Both the position numbers and the translations under genes were made by a program. From positions 1 to 52,458 of the forward strand of contig CAJXJP010000003.1 in the NCBI GenBank assembly GCA_913055215.1: a DNA stretch of 52,458 bases. The letters are read 5' to 3'. Under the pieces are notes generated by a model. The model made no database searches and was not told the origin of the DNA. It saw only the letters and a list, made by a program, of their open reading frames with translations. This document shows, piece after piece, positions 10,708 to 20,660 of the stretch. This stretch comes from an uncultured Candidatus Altimarinota bacterium. Lineage in GTDB: Bacteria > Patescibacteriota > Gracilibacteria > BD1-5 > UBA6164. Position 1 is the stretch's first letter, and each line of letters starts with the position of its first letter.

Positions 10708-11247
10708 ATGACAGAGAAAATTGATTTAACGAAACGAGTTATCGTTCCGAAGGGAGTTTGTATTTATTCAAGTACAAATGATCAAGGGAAAATAACAGGG
10801 ACTAATCCTGAGTTTTTAACTTATTCGGGGTATGAATATGACGAGCTAAATGGTCAAGACCATAACATTATTCGTCATGAAGATATGCCTCAGAGTTTGT
10901 TTTATATTCTGTGGACCGAGTTACAAAAAAGCAGAGAACATGTGCCTACTGAAGTAATAGTATTTGTGAAAAACAAAACAAAGTTCGGCGGTTACTACTG
11001 GGTCTTAGCTACTGTAAGTGTTACGAAATATAAACCAAATGGCCAGCCTGCGTTGTATATGTCCAATAGGGTAGGGGTGTATGATGTATCAGATATAAAC
11101 TGGCTTGAGAATGAGTATAAACAGATTAAACTTTGTGAATCTCGTAAACTTAGTGCTAGAGAAATATCGCAACATAAATGTCTTACTATGGCTACTGAAT
11201 TGATTCAAGGGGAAAAATATGCTGAAATTATCAAAAAATACAGATAA
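10708..11247 (+). CDS. Aer-type PAS-domain sensor protein
   Basis: 179 residues. Residues about 10-120 are a PAS domain of the Aer aerotaxis type, with the diagnostic [11 protein letters not shown] (Aer: HNIVRHPDMP) and Y-Y-W-V-L-A (Aer: FYWV-x-A). Family members bind FAD and sense redox or oxygen. There is no membrane segment; the methyl-accepting signalling part is encoded by the next, overlapping gene, so this is a split Aer. A standard-code call would start at GTG 10693, but GGAGGAG six bases before ATG 10708 fixes the start. All ten or so glycines use GGN, none TGA, and GC is higher than nearby. Confidence 0.85.
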   Translation: MTEKIDLTKRVIVPKGVCIYSSTNDQGKITGTNPEFLTYSGYEYDELNGQDHNIIRHEDMPQSLFYILWTELQKSREHVPTEVIVFVKNKTKFGGYYWVLATVSVTKYKPNGQPALYMSNRVGVYDVSDINWLENEYKQIKLCESRKLSAREISQHKCLTMATELIQGEKYAEIIKKYR

Positions 11248-12496
11248 GTTTAAAAAAATTATTTTTTCGATATTAGTTTTGAGTTTGTTCGTGAATGTAG
11301 GGTATTCTGCGTACCAAACTTTTTGGATTACGGCGCTTTTTGATATTATTTTATTAGGACTTTTATTTTCTTATTATTGTTTTAATAAAAAAGAACAGAA
11401 TGACTTACAAGTTATTCTTAAATCGATTGGAGAAGCTGTGCAGGGGAATTTTCCCCAAAAAATAGGTATTTTAGAATCTACCAAATATACGGAAGTTGCT
11501 GGTGGGGTGAATAATCTTATTTATGGGGCTCAATATTTTACAAAAGAGATCAGTCAATCGGCTTTTGCTTTATCGACAGGTAACTTTAGTAGAACAATTG
11601 GGGTTAATACATTAAATTCTGCATATAGACCGGCAGCAAGTTTGGTTGAAAAAGCTTTTGATGTTATGAAAAAAAGCCTAAAAGAAGCTGAAGTAGCAGA
11701 AAAAAAAGCTATTCTTGCTAAAACCGATCCAAGAAACAATCTGCTTAATGAAAATCTTCCAACTATAAAGGAAGCTCAAGTTAATGCAGAAAATATTTTC
11801 GAGATATCAATGAGTTTGTCAGCTTCAAGTGAGCAGACGAATACTCATGTAAAAGATATACTTGCATATTTGAATTTTTCAAACAATGCAATTGAAGATA
11901 TGAGTGAAGAATTTTTGTCTCTTGAAAAGTCTATTGAACAAGTTTCACAGTTATCAAAAACGATTGAGGAAATTGCAGCTCAAACTAATTTACTTGCACT
12001 TAATGCGGCTATTGAAGCAGCACGAGCAGGAGAATTTGGTAGAGGATTTTCTGTCGTTGCCGATGAAGTACGTGTACTTTCTCAAAGAACACAAAATCAA
12101 GTAGGGAGTATTAATGAGGTAGTTCAAAATATTATCGACCAGACTTCGATTATTAGTGCAATGTTTGAGGGGATTAGTTCAGAGTCAGCTGAGTCAAAAG
12201 ATAAACTTGATGAGGTTTCTGGTAGTCTTGGGCGAGTATTACAACAAGTAGAAACAGTCTCAGTAGCGAGTCAGTCTTTACAATTAACATCAGGAAACGT
12301 TCATAGTTTAATGATGGATTTATCTGTCTTGAATGGAGTATATCGTTCATGTGCTTATGGTGTAAGAATTGATATAGCATTAGATTCGCCATACTTGATC
12401 AAGTATGATGAGCCTATTTCACAATTTAACAAATATATAGAAAAGGGGGAACTGCCAAGTTTAGACTTAGTAGAAAGTTTCCAATTAGTGTCTTAA
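11219..12496 (+). CDS. Methyl-accepting chemotaxis-type signalling protein
   Basis: 425 residues. Two hydrophobic segments near the N-terminus (about 14-50) form a membrane hairpin without a periplasmic domain, as in Aer. A linker and a long coiled coil follow, with the conserved hairpin tip [20 protein letters not shown] at about 248-267 and [12 protein letters not shown] after it. This tip contacts CheA and CheW, neither of which is in the window. The gene overlaps the PAS gene by 29 bases and starts after GGGGAA, so the two products probably act together. About 21 glycine codons, none TGA: likely acquired from a bacterium with the standard code, plausibly a gammaproteobacterial host, or kept TGA-free by selection. 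Confidence 0.9.
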   Translation: MLKLSKNTDKFKKIIFSILVLSLFVNVGYSAYQTFWITALFDIILLGLLFSYYCFNKKEQNDLQVILKSIGEAVQGNFPQKIGILESTKYTEVAGGVNNLIYGAQYFTKEISQSAFALSTGNFSRTIGVNTLNSAYRPAASLVEKAFDVMKKSLKEAEVAEKKAILAKTDPRNNLLNENLPTIKEAQVNAENIFEISMSLSASSEQTNTHVKDILAYLNFSNNAIEDMSEEFLSLEKSIEQVSQLSKTIEEIAAQTNLLALNAAIEAARAGEFGRGFSVVADEVRVLSQRTQNQVGSINEVVQNIIDQTSIISAMFEGISSESAESKDKLDEVSGSLGRVLQQVETVSVASQSLQLTSGNVHSLMMDLSVLNGVYRSCAYGVRIDIALDSPYLIKYDEPISQFNKYIEKGELPSLDLVESFQLVS

Positions 12497-12509
12497 TAAA
12501 AAAAGGAGC

Positions 12510-12575
12510 AAAAAAAAGGATAAAATAAAAGAAAGAGAGCGATGTATGCTCTCTCTTTTTTTTATCCTTTTTTCT
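12510..12575. terminator. Nested bidirectional terminator
   Basis: Inner stem AGAGAGC / GCTCTCT with loop GATGTAT, followed by a T-run; an outer AAAAAGGATAAA / TTTATCCTTTTT pair surrounds it. It lies between the convergent MCP and Kazal genes. Confidence 0.85.
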
Positions 12576-12590
12576 CTTAATTAAAGAGTT

Positions 12591-12860
12591 CTATTTACAT
12601 TCTCATGTTGTATAGCCATCAATAGGGCTTGTTGAACATGCTGAACAAGCATTTGAATAGTTTTTGTTATCGTCTCCACAAACAGGAGAGTAATCCATAG
12701 TACAGATTTCAGCTGTTTTTTCTTCTTCTGAACAAAGAATAAGTTCTTGTAATGGTTCTGTTGGTTTTGTTTCAACTACATTATTTTCAGAGTTTGAACA
12801 CCCTGCGATAAATATTAATGAAACGATAAGAATAGTCACTTTTAGTATAGTATTTTTCAT
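12591..12860 (-). CDS. Kazal-type protease inhibitor lipoprotein
   Basis: 89 residues with a lipoprotein signal peptide (lipobox FIAGC; Cys about 21) and a single Kazal domain (about 48-88): C-x-E... spacing with SPVCGDDNKNY-S-N-A-C-x2-C and the closing I-D-G-Y-T-T-G-E-C. The last Gly is TGA, which supports code 25 because GEC is nearly invariant in Kazal domains; a standard reading loses this end. Kazal domains block serine proteases. On the surface of an episymbiont or predator it may protect against host proteases. Confidence 0.88.
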
Positions 12861-12931
12861 ATATTCGTTATTAAGAATAAGTATGTATATTTTAAGATTT
12901 TATAAGAATAAATCAAGAATAACAGTTTATA

Positions 12932-13189
12932 TTATTGATTATGTTCAGCTTTTGTTTCCATATATAATTCTTCTACTTTTTCTCTTGCCCAAGGGGTCTT
13001 TCTTAAAAAGTTTAAGCTAGACTTTTTTGTTGGATTAATAGCAAAGCAATTGATTTTAATTCTATAGCTTAATTCCTCAAATCCATATTCATCAACAAGA
13101 AAATCTAACATCATTGCAAGAGTGACTCAGTGAAGGGGGTTGTTTGCTTGAGGGATTTTATCCTCAGGTTTTGGTGAGATTACTTTCAT
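12932..13189 (-). CDS. DUF2132 (VF530-like) family protein
   Basis: 85 residues matching the VF530/DUF2132 family: NPLHGVTL near residue 17, then INCFAINP, SSLNFLRKTPWAREKVEELY. The family has a small helical, DNA-binding-like fold but no proven function. The Gly of LHGVTL is TGA. A second copy lies next to it. Confidence 0.9.
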
Positions 13190-13276
13190 AAAAAGAGTGT
13201 TATTTTATAGATTAATTTGATTATATTCGGAAAAAAAGTAAGTCAAACTTAGAAAAAGATGAACAAGATTGAAAAA

Positions 13277-13311
13277 AATAAAAAAATCACAGCATAGCTG
13301 TGATTTTTTTA
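13277..13311. terminator. Terminator of the second DUF2132 gene
   Basis: Perfect stem AAAAATCACAGC / GCTGTGATTTTT with loop ATA and flanking A/T runs. Confidence 0.85.
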
Positions 13312-13551
13312 TTTTTCATGATTCTTTTTTTCAAGCACAGTTCTTACATATAGTCCTTGAACTTGCAAACGAGCCCATTCTGTTTTTCTTAAAAATTTCA
13401 AACTTGAAGCAATTGTTGGGTTTGTTCTGAAGCAATTAACTTTGATTCTTTCATCAAGACCTTCAAATCAATATTCTTCTACCAATGTTTCTAAAACGGT
13501 TTTCAGACTTACTCAATGAAGTACTTTGTCGTTCCTATTGTTTTCACTCAT
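13309..13551 (-). CDS. DUF2132 (VF530-like) family protein, second copy
   Basis: 80 residues, paralogous to the product of 12932-13189: V-L-H-G-V-S-L, VNCFRTNP, SSLKFLRKTEWAR. The two proteins differ at many positions, so this is an old duplication rather than an assembly artefact. Ends within its terminator hairpin. Function unknown. Confidence 0.88.
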
Positions 13552-13732
13552 GTTATTTTGGTTAAATATTAGCCTTATCATACATTTTTTATCTTAAAAC
13601 ACAACAGTAAGATATGTTGTTATTATGTTGTAATGAAAATGAGTAATGTTTATTACTGATTAAGTTGAATCTCATGATTTTGAATATTTATAAGTTTCTC
13701 AATATAATTCTTTGCCAATTTTTTGTATACAA

Positions 13733-14299
13733 TTATTTAAAATATCAAATTATGCATAAATAAAATGCTATAGGGCTTATTATAGATCATCAAAATAGAT
13801 ATAGGTTTTCACTACTTAGTAGTTCTGTGTAAGAATTTTTTCTATTTCTATAATTGTTAATTAGCATTCCTGTGCAGATTATAAAAAAGGCTAGTATTAT
13901 GATTAAATAAGTCGTTTTTTCTCTTTCTTCTATTGTGGTTTTGTATGAAAAATGATAGCTGATTGATGTAATTACTCATAATAATGAAGCAGTTATCGTC
14001 CATAGAGACAATTGATAATTAAGAATTAGGTTTTTTGTATTTGCTTCATGTCTTATGTTTTGATTTGAAGAAGATCATAAGCTTTTGAGGTACGTTAATT
14101 CTTGTTTACTTAATTCTTCTACTCAGAGGTTTTTTTTCGAGTCTTCCACTAATTCTTCAAATGTTAATCAGTTTTCTTGGTGGAGCTCTTTTTTTTCTGA
14201 TTTTATCATGATTTGCAGTATAATGATAGCAAATACTGAGAGTCATATGATTACAAGCTCATGTTCAGAAAAAAAGTTTTGAATTAATTCTAAAGACAT
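13733..14299 (-). CDS. Membrane protein of unknown function
   Basis: 188 residues under code 25 with about four hydrophobic segments: one near the N-terminus (about 15-32), a pair in the middle (about 96-112 and 126-144) and one at the very C-terminus. Between the first two is a charged helical cytoplasmic part. Several TGA glycines. I do not recognise the family. It is the last leftward gene before the mobile region and is followed by an unremarkable 180-base gap. Confidence 0.6.
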
Positions 14300-14571
14300 A
14301 ATAGTTTTGTTAATTTATATATGCTTATATTAAAACATATATTTTAAAAGGAATCAATTTTATTGTATTGAAAAAAATAACTTATAACTAAGTTGTTAGT
14401 GATTAGAGAGATTTGTCACAGTAGGAAATACAGATAAAAAAGGTTTATCCTTTTTTGTCTGATTCATTTGTGAAAGAGTTGACGTTGGAGTTGTATGAAA
14501 TGTGTGAAAAGAACATAGAATTTGGTATATGTTAAAAAGTTTTTCACAAGGAAATTTATAATGGGTTGAAA
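14300..14571. other. Intergenic region at the left edge of the mobile region
   Basis: 272 bases without a convincing gene. It should contain the promoter of the reverse transcriptase gene and perhaps the left end of element A, but I found no copy of the TATGGTAC att core here. Confidence 0.5.
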
Positions 14572-16205
14572 ATGGGAGTTATTCAGTGTATATTATTGTT
14601 AATTTTAATTATTATTAATACTTTTTATGTTATGCGATTAAAAAAAGATGATTTAACATTTGTGCTAGATTGAATTAAGCGCTACGGAGATAGTAATTTA
14701 TTCCCTCGTCCATTTGAGTTAGATTTTATTGATATTAATGAGGTAAAGGTTGACTTAAATAAATGGAATCCTGTATGAGATTTAAGGTACTTAGTTCCTA
14801 AGAATAATTCTTCATTTAGGACGGCGAGTTTATTGGATCCGACAGATATTTTACTATATAATACTTTTCTTTTTAGTTTAATTAAAAATAATGTTGAAAT
14901 ATATAATAAAAATTACGTATATTCGGATATCTTTAAAGTTGATGATGAGAAAGCTCAGTATATAAATCAGAACTATAAATGATTTATGGAAGAAACGTTG
15001 TCGTTAGGTGGGTGGTGTTGATTTATTCTATCTACGGATATTGCTGATTTTTCCCGAGAATATATATGCATGATATTGAAAGAGCATTTTATTCTATGTT
15101 TTGAGCTAATGAGCAAAATATAATCTCTAAATTTCTTAGAGTAAGGAATGTTAATGAATCTATTTCTGTATTGCCAGTAGGTCCTACTGCTTCATGAATT
15201 GTCTCAAATCTTGTTTTACAGGACGTGGATAATTATTTAAAGAGTAAGTGAATAAAATTTATTAGATATGTTGATGATTATCGTTTTTTTGCTGACACAG
15301 AAAACGAAGCCTATGAAATACTATATTTATATTCAGACTATTTACATTCTAGATATAATTTAACTCTTCAAGGTAATAAAACAAAAATATATTCATTTAA
15401 AGACTATAATAATTTGTGTAAAAATAATTTCGAAACCCTTCAGGATTCTGAAATTTATGATATTTTGCACGAAATTAATGATATTGAATTTCAAAAAAAA
15501 TTAGATTTAGCTGAGTCATATGAAGAGCTAGATGATATTATTGAAAAGGAAATTTCAAAAGGAGATCAAGAAAAAATCCTTCATGCTATAAATACAGAGC
15601 TTGTTTCAGAAATAGAAAAAAATCATATTAATGTCAAAAAAATTAAAAAAATACTAAACATATGATATAGGTATAATATTATGTGACTCCACAATATATT
15701 ATTTGATCACAAAATATTAAGGAAAGTATACGTTATAATACCACAAATTTTGAAATATACGAATATAGTTAAGTCAAAAATTCATAGTGAAGATTTCTTG
15801 AAAATTAAATCTATATTATTTGATTTATTAGATAATAAGGAGTTTCATTTAAATAAGATTACTTATTATAAGGTCTGGATACTAGATTTTCTCGAAAAAA
15901 TTTCTGATCATTTAGGAGAGGAGGATAAAAACATGTTAATTAGGTTATATGATAAAGAAAATGATATTTTGGTAAAAAGGTATATTATATTGATTTTATG
16001 AAATTTAAAGGTTGATTTTTGGTTTAGAGAGAAGAAAAAATATTATCTACAACTTTCTGAATGGGAGAGAAGGGCGTTTGTATATAGTTTTTGAAAATGT
16101 AATTTTTCAATTGATGAAAGGAGAGCATTTGATAAAAATGTAAAAGATACACTGTGAATATATGATTATTTTAGAAAAGATTTTTTATTACTATGAAAAC
16201 AATAA
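14572..16205 (+). pseudogene. Defence-type reverse transcriptase, frameshifted
   Basis: About 544 residues when one base is restored. The N-terminal part has the FPRPFE stretch and VPKNNSSFR typical of Abi/DRT ('unknown group') reverse transcriptases. Motif A is STDIADF-(Y)-PRIY, interrupted: adding one base between 15052 and 15053 (TTT T-C CCG) restores it. Then PVGPTASGIVSN and the catalytic YVDD at 15267-15278. The C-terminal 300 residues are helical without a maturase or HNH domain, so it is not a group II intron protein. ATG 14572 or 14632 is the start. The stop overlaps the start of the recombinase remnant by 13 bases. Either a true frameshift, a sequencing error, or programmed slippage at the T-run. 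Confidence 0.75.
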
Positions 16206-16487
16206 TATATTACAGAAAATCAACTGATAGGGATGATAAGCAGGCGAATAGTTTGGAGTATTAATTGAATAATTGTGAAAATTAATCCTTGTAAAACAAA
16301 AAAGAGGGCTGAACTTTTTATAGACAGCAAAAAAGACCTTCAAATAGAGGAAAGTCCACTATTTAAAAGTCTTAAATATTTAAATTTTTCATATGGTACT
16401 CTTGAAGGGTTTGATGTTAGAACTTATAAGGAGTATTTGAAAAAAATAAATTTACGAATGCTTATAGAATTAAATAATCAATCATAA
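16193..16487 (+). pseudogene. Remnant of a large serine recombinase (element A)
   Basis: The first 70 bases match the start of the intact recombinase at 24313 (MKTIIYYRKSTDRDDKQANSLE; about 78% identical in DNA, mostly silent changes), then a CAA-to-TAA change stops it. Almost the whole body is deleted; from 16311 the sequence is the C-terminal end of the same protein (FIDSKKDLQIEESPLFKSLK). After the att core it reads on for 31 residues to TAA at 16485, through what I take to be the left end of element B. The gene is dead but its 3' end is preserved. Confidence 0.85.
16311..16399 (+). repeat. Direct repeat with att core, left copy
   Basis: 89 bases matching 25678-25766 at about 82 of 89 positions and ending in the core TATGGTAC. 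It encodes the C-terminal end of the recombinase. I interpret it as the old right att arm of element A, now the left boundary of element B. Confidence 0.8.
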
Positions 16488-16573
16488 AATAAAAAAAGTC
16501 TGAAAATTAATGTTGAGTTAATATCATTTCAGTATACTGTATGTAATTTTAATTGTATAAGTAGCAAAAACTG

Positions 16574-18457
16574 ATGGAAGATACGCATTATTTAGAATTT
16601 ATAGATGAAAAATTTAAATTTTTTCCTTCATGCTATGTCTTTCAAAAAAAAGCAACTATTGATTTAAAAAAATTTTTTACAGGATTAATCTTAGATTGAC
16701 TTATTTGTTATGACTATTCCTCTTGAAAGAAAAAAGTAAAAAATAAGAAAAACATTAAAAGTCATGTTGTGAATATTCAATGAGAAGAAATAAAATTTAT
16801 TTATGAGTTTTTTAAATATGATAGTTTCCCTTATTTTGTTAGTAGATTAGATTCAAATTTTTTATGAGAATATAAAGAACAAGATCATTGATATTTATTG
16901 ATAATTGAAATTTGAGAGTTTATTTTTATTCAAAAAACATGATGAATTAGACAGATATCGCCTACTATTAAAAAAACATTTAATCTGATTAATTTAAATA
17001 GTACTTATAGGGATAGGTTAATTTATTGATATGATAAATTAGAAAAGTTGAAAATTCATAATGTAAACAGTAATACTAATGAAATTGATATTATAGAAAT
17101 AGAGGCAGAAGATTTAACTAAAGTGGTTTCTTCATGAGAATATGCTAATTTTTTTGCAAGAAATATTAAGGCAGGGAATTCAACTAATAAAAAAACGTTG
17201 ACTATTAACGCGGGTACATCTAGATTACAATTTGCCAATCAGGAAATTGAGGCTAATTTAACTTCTTTAATAGGTTTTTATGTGATGCATAAAATAATTC
17301 TAGATAAAGCTATTGAGGCTACTGAATTATTGGAAAATAAAATTATTAAATTTAATGATAATTTAGCAAAAAATACTGATAAATTACCTATGCAATCACC
17401 AAAATATTTGAGTTTTATGTTATCTGAAATTGAGCAAGAATTTATTGAAGAAGATAACTTTTTTGATATTCAAAATATTTTAGATAAATTTAAATGATTT
17501 CATTTATTAAAGAAAAGTTGAGAAGATATTATAACAGATGATATTGAAGTAGGTAAATATATAAATTTATGAGAAGGTTATATTGTAGATGATTATATGG
17601 TAAAAATATCATATACTTCAACTGATGAAATTTACAGAGAATTATTCCGCGTGATACAAGATAAGCAATTATTTAAACTATCTTATGATTTGGATAAAAT
17701 ATCTTATATAAATGGATCATTTTATGAAAATAGAAATTATGAAATCCCTTATATTGATGTGATTTTAAACTCGATTTACTCATTTATTCCTTCTTCAGTA
17801 ACTAGTGAAAAATGATTATACTCAGAATATGTAGTTGGTTCTAATAGTAATTGGTCAGTTAATAGTATTTTTTATCATGTTGAGGATATATTAAAAAATG
17901 ATAGTGATATTAAATATTTATTTTGCGGAGATATGTGAAAAGAAATAGCTGATCATATCTCATTTAGTTCTGATACAATTACTTTCATACATTGAAAAGC
18001 AACAGGTAGAAATAGGTCAACTAAGTCAGTATCTGATTTTTCTGACTTAATTGGACAAGTTATAAAAAATATGTGATTTTTACCTTTAGATAAGGATGTG
18101 ACAAAAGAGGAAATTATAAAGTTAGCATCTGCGAGTTTGAGTCCTGCAATTACTAAATGAAAACCAATATGAGTATCTTCTGATAAAAATGTAACTAAAA
18201 AATCATTAATAAAATGAAATGAAGTAGATTTTGAAAATTTCCTTGATAATTTTTTGAATGGCCAACAATTTTTTAAGAAAAGAGTTGTTTTGGCAGTAGA
18301 TTTTTTTGATAAAAATTTTATAGAAAATAGATTGAATAAATATAAAGTAGATCCTTGATCGTTAGATTTTTTAGATATTCAATTTATTAATACACTATGA
18401 ATGTTAGAATCTATGTGTAAAAGAAGATGAACTATATTTGAGATATGGTGCAAATAA
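16574..18457 (+). CDS. Large protein of unknown function, possible defence component
   Basis: 627 residues under code 25, soluble by its composition, with no signal peptide. I recognise no family. Charged helices alternate with stretches of beta character; a region around residues 210-300 is helical (LTSLIGFYVMHKIILDKAI). It is the first gene of element B and is followed 164 bases later by a PD-(D/E)XK nuclease, so the two may form a restriction-like or abortive system in which this protein is the sensor or specificity subunit. That is inference from position only. Many TGA glycines, no Shine-Dalgarno site. Confidence 0.65.
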
Positions 18458-18580
18458 TAACTATATTAATAATGTAATGAAGAAGATAGGATAAAGATTT
18501 AGAGTTCTTTTTCTATTTTATTATAAAACATATTTAAAGGTAATCAATTTAAATTAATTTCATAATGGCTTTAAATAGAG

Positions 18581-18586
18581 TATAAT
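18581..18586 (+). promoter_or_regulatory. -10 box upstream of the nuclease gene
   Basis: A perfect TATAAT 35 bases before ATG 18622. The -35 region is weak. It suggests the nuclease can be transcribed separately from the gene before it. Confidence 0.4.
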
Positions 18587-18621
18587 ACATGTATATATTG
18601 TATAAATAAATTGTACTAAAT

Positions 18622-19419
18622 ATGGATATCAGAAAAATATCTTTACATCTTTCGGGTAAGGTATCACCATATGAGAAATATTCTAGATTAGAATTTTTTG
18701 ATTATTTGGAGGATATTTTTGGTTACAATTTGGATAAATTAGATTTTTATTGGAAGCAAGCAAAAGAATTTGAAGAAGAGTTTTATTATTTAGTATTTGA
18801 TAAACTATATAGTAAATCAAAAAAAAACGAATGAGAAAAAGTAAAATTAGAAAAATTATTATTGGAATTAGATTTGCCTAGTGATATTTATAGCGCGAAA
18901 GAATGATTTAATTATAAAGTACTTAAAAAAGAATTTGATGAGATAATTACAAAAAAAACTAGTCAAGATACTTGAGAATCACAATTAAAATGAAAACAAT
19001 TTGAAGTTTTTCTGCAAAAATTATTTAATGAGATTGAATGATTAGAAATAAGCAAAATAAAGGTTGTTGAAGATGAACAAATTGATTTGGTGATTAAGAA
19101 TAATATTAATAAGCCATTTTGGTTAAATCTTAAAAGTCCAGTTATTATTTGAGAAGCTAAAAATCGGTCTAAAAAGACTAATACAGAGGTTATTAATACA
19201 TTAAGAGGGAAAAGTGTATGACATACTAATTTATCAAAAATAGGCATTGTAATTGCTATGAATTGATTTACGAAAGCAGTTGATTCAAATCTATTAAGAG
19301 ATTGAGCATCTGAAAGGGTTATAGTGGCTATTACTTGAGATGATATAAATAATTTACTAGTTACTGAATCTAACCCGATTGAATGGTTAGAGTGATTGAT
19401 TATGAAAAGTTTTGTTTAA
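18622..19419 (+). CDS. PD-(D/E)XK restriction endonuclease-like protein (Mrr-type fold)
   Basis: 265 residues. A helical N-terminal half (about 1-115) precedes a nuclease core: K-x-F-E-V-F-L-Q-K-L-F at about 129-140, D in EDEQIDLVI, then the catalytic strand PVIIGEAKNR (E-x-K) and a following helix with NTLRGK. The order helix, D, E-x-K, helix matches the Mrr/restriction endonuclease fold. Family members cut foreign DNA; the target is not readable. Neighbour of the unknown 627-residue protein; together they are the element's likely defence cargo. Confidence 0.7.
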
Positions 19420-19507
19420 CTAAAAAGGCCATTAAGGGTCTTTTTAATTTGTCATAAGATTAACTATCTTATATAATATGATTAATATGGATTTTAATAT
19501 AAAATAA

Positions 19508-20467
19508 ATGCAACTATCACAAAAACTAAAAACAATAGAAAATCTTTTATTGTGGAATAAGGCAAAAGAATTTTCATATTTTAAAAGAGTTAATTTAATT
19601 GGAGAAGACAAAGTATCATATAAGTATTATTCTGTTATAAAACAAAAATATGTTTGATTTGATGTTCTAGATGGAGTAGAAATTTATAATCAATTATGAT
19701 ATGGCTTTACTTTAAAAAATATATTTTATCAATTTTTTAAAGTAAATTTATATAAAAAATCTTTTATGAATGAATCTAGATGGGGGGAGATTAATAATAG
19801 AGATACTGTATTAGCTATATTTAATGTGTCTGATTCAAAAATATTTATAAACTCTTTATTAGATTTTATAGATTCTGAAAAAGAAAATTTAACAATATTG
19901 AAAAAAAATGAACAAGAAAAAGAAGTTAGAAATGAGATTGATAAGTTAAAAGGGAAGTTTGAGATGCTCAAACTCCCTTTAACGTTCAATCTTTCTAATT
20001 TCTTGTCTTCATATGTTCAATATTATAAAACGTTAAAATCTTTAGAGCGGCAGTATAAAATTTTAGATATTCAAATTTATCAATGAAAAATAACTTTTGT
20101 ATTATCTGAAAATATATCTAACAAAAAAGAAGTTATATTTAAGGAGAATGAATTATTTATAGATTCGCAAAAAGTGTTTTTCCAAAGAAAAAATACAATG
20201 ATTTTTGAAATGATAAAACTTATATTTTTATATTTACAGGAAAATGAAACTAATAAAGTTCAGTTTTTTGAATTAGAAGAATTTTATCAGAATAATAAAA
20301 ACTTGTACCCTCAAATCTCAGCCGTGAAGTTTAATTATGACTATTTACGTAAATCTATTGAAACAAAAACGAAGGAAATCGAAAGAAAACATCACTTAGA
20401 TAAAAATTTTCTCGGAATTGATATATCTTGAATTAGATGCCAATACTTAGAACCGGAAAACAAGTAA
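19508..20467 (+). CDS. Protein of unknown function with C-terminal winged-helix-like region
   Basis: 319 residues. The central part (about 125-195) is coiled coil. The C-terminal 85 residues resemble an OmpR-type winged helix in order and spacing: a helix IKLIFLYLQENE, then FFELEEFY, then YDYLRKSIETKTKEIERK and a closing LGIDISGIRCQYL hairpin. No receiver domain is present. Could be a transcriptional regulator or initiator accessory of the element; the family is not recognised. A perfect-looking hairpin lies inside the gene at 19949-19980. Confidence 0.5.
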
Positions 20468-20506
20468 AATTCCGTTATTTCCGTTATATTTTCCCATAAA
20501 ATATGT

Positions 20507-20549
20507 AATCTCGCTTTTGACAGTTTATCTGTCTGAGTGAGATTTTTTT
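20507..20549 (+). terminator. Terminator before the Rep gene
   Basis: Two-level stem: AATCTC...GAGATT outside and GACAG / CTGTC inside with loop TTTAT, followed by seven T. It ends the first transcript of element B. Confidence 0.75.
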
Positions 20550-20578
20550 CTTGCAAAAATTCAATCGATTGAATTTAG

Positions 20579-20637
20579 TCCCACACATTAATGTGGGAGC
20601 AGTTAACTTAAAACAGTACTATTTTTATATCAGTACT
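20579..20637 (+). other. Hairpin and direct repeats upstream of Rep, possible origin
   Basis: Hairpin TCCCACA / TGTGGGA with loop CATTAA (20579-20598), then CAGTACT at 20614 and again at 20631, then ACTCGCGAGT, a palindrome. Such hairpins next to repeats upstream of a Rep gene are typical of rolling-circle origins. The assignment is inferred from context. Confidence 0.4.
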
Positions 20638-20660
20638 CGCGAGTCATTATTTAATTAATA

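Noticed and set aside
14572-16205. Group II intron
   Set aside because: No maturase or HNH domain and no intron domain V/VI hairpins near the ends; the C-terminus is helical as in Abi/DRT enzymes.
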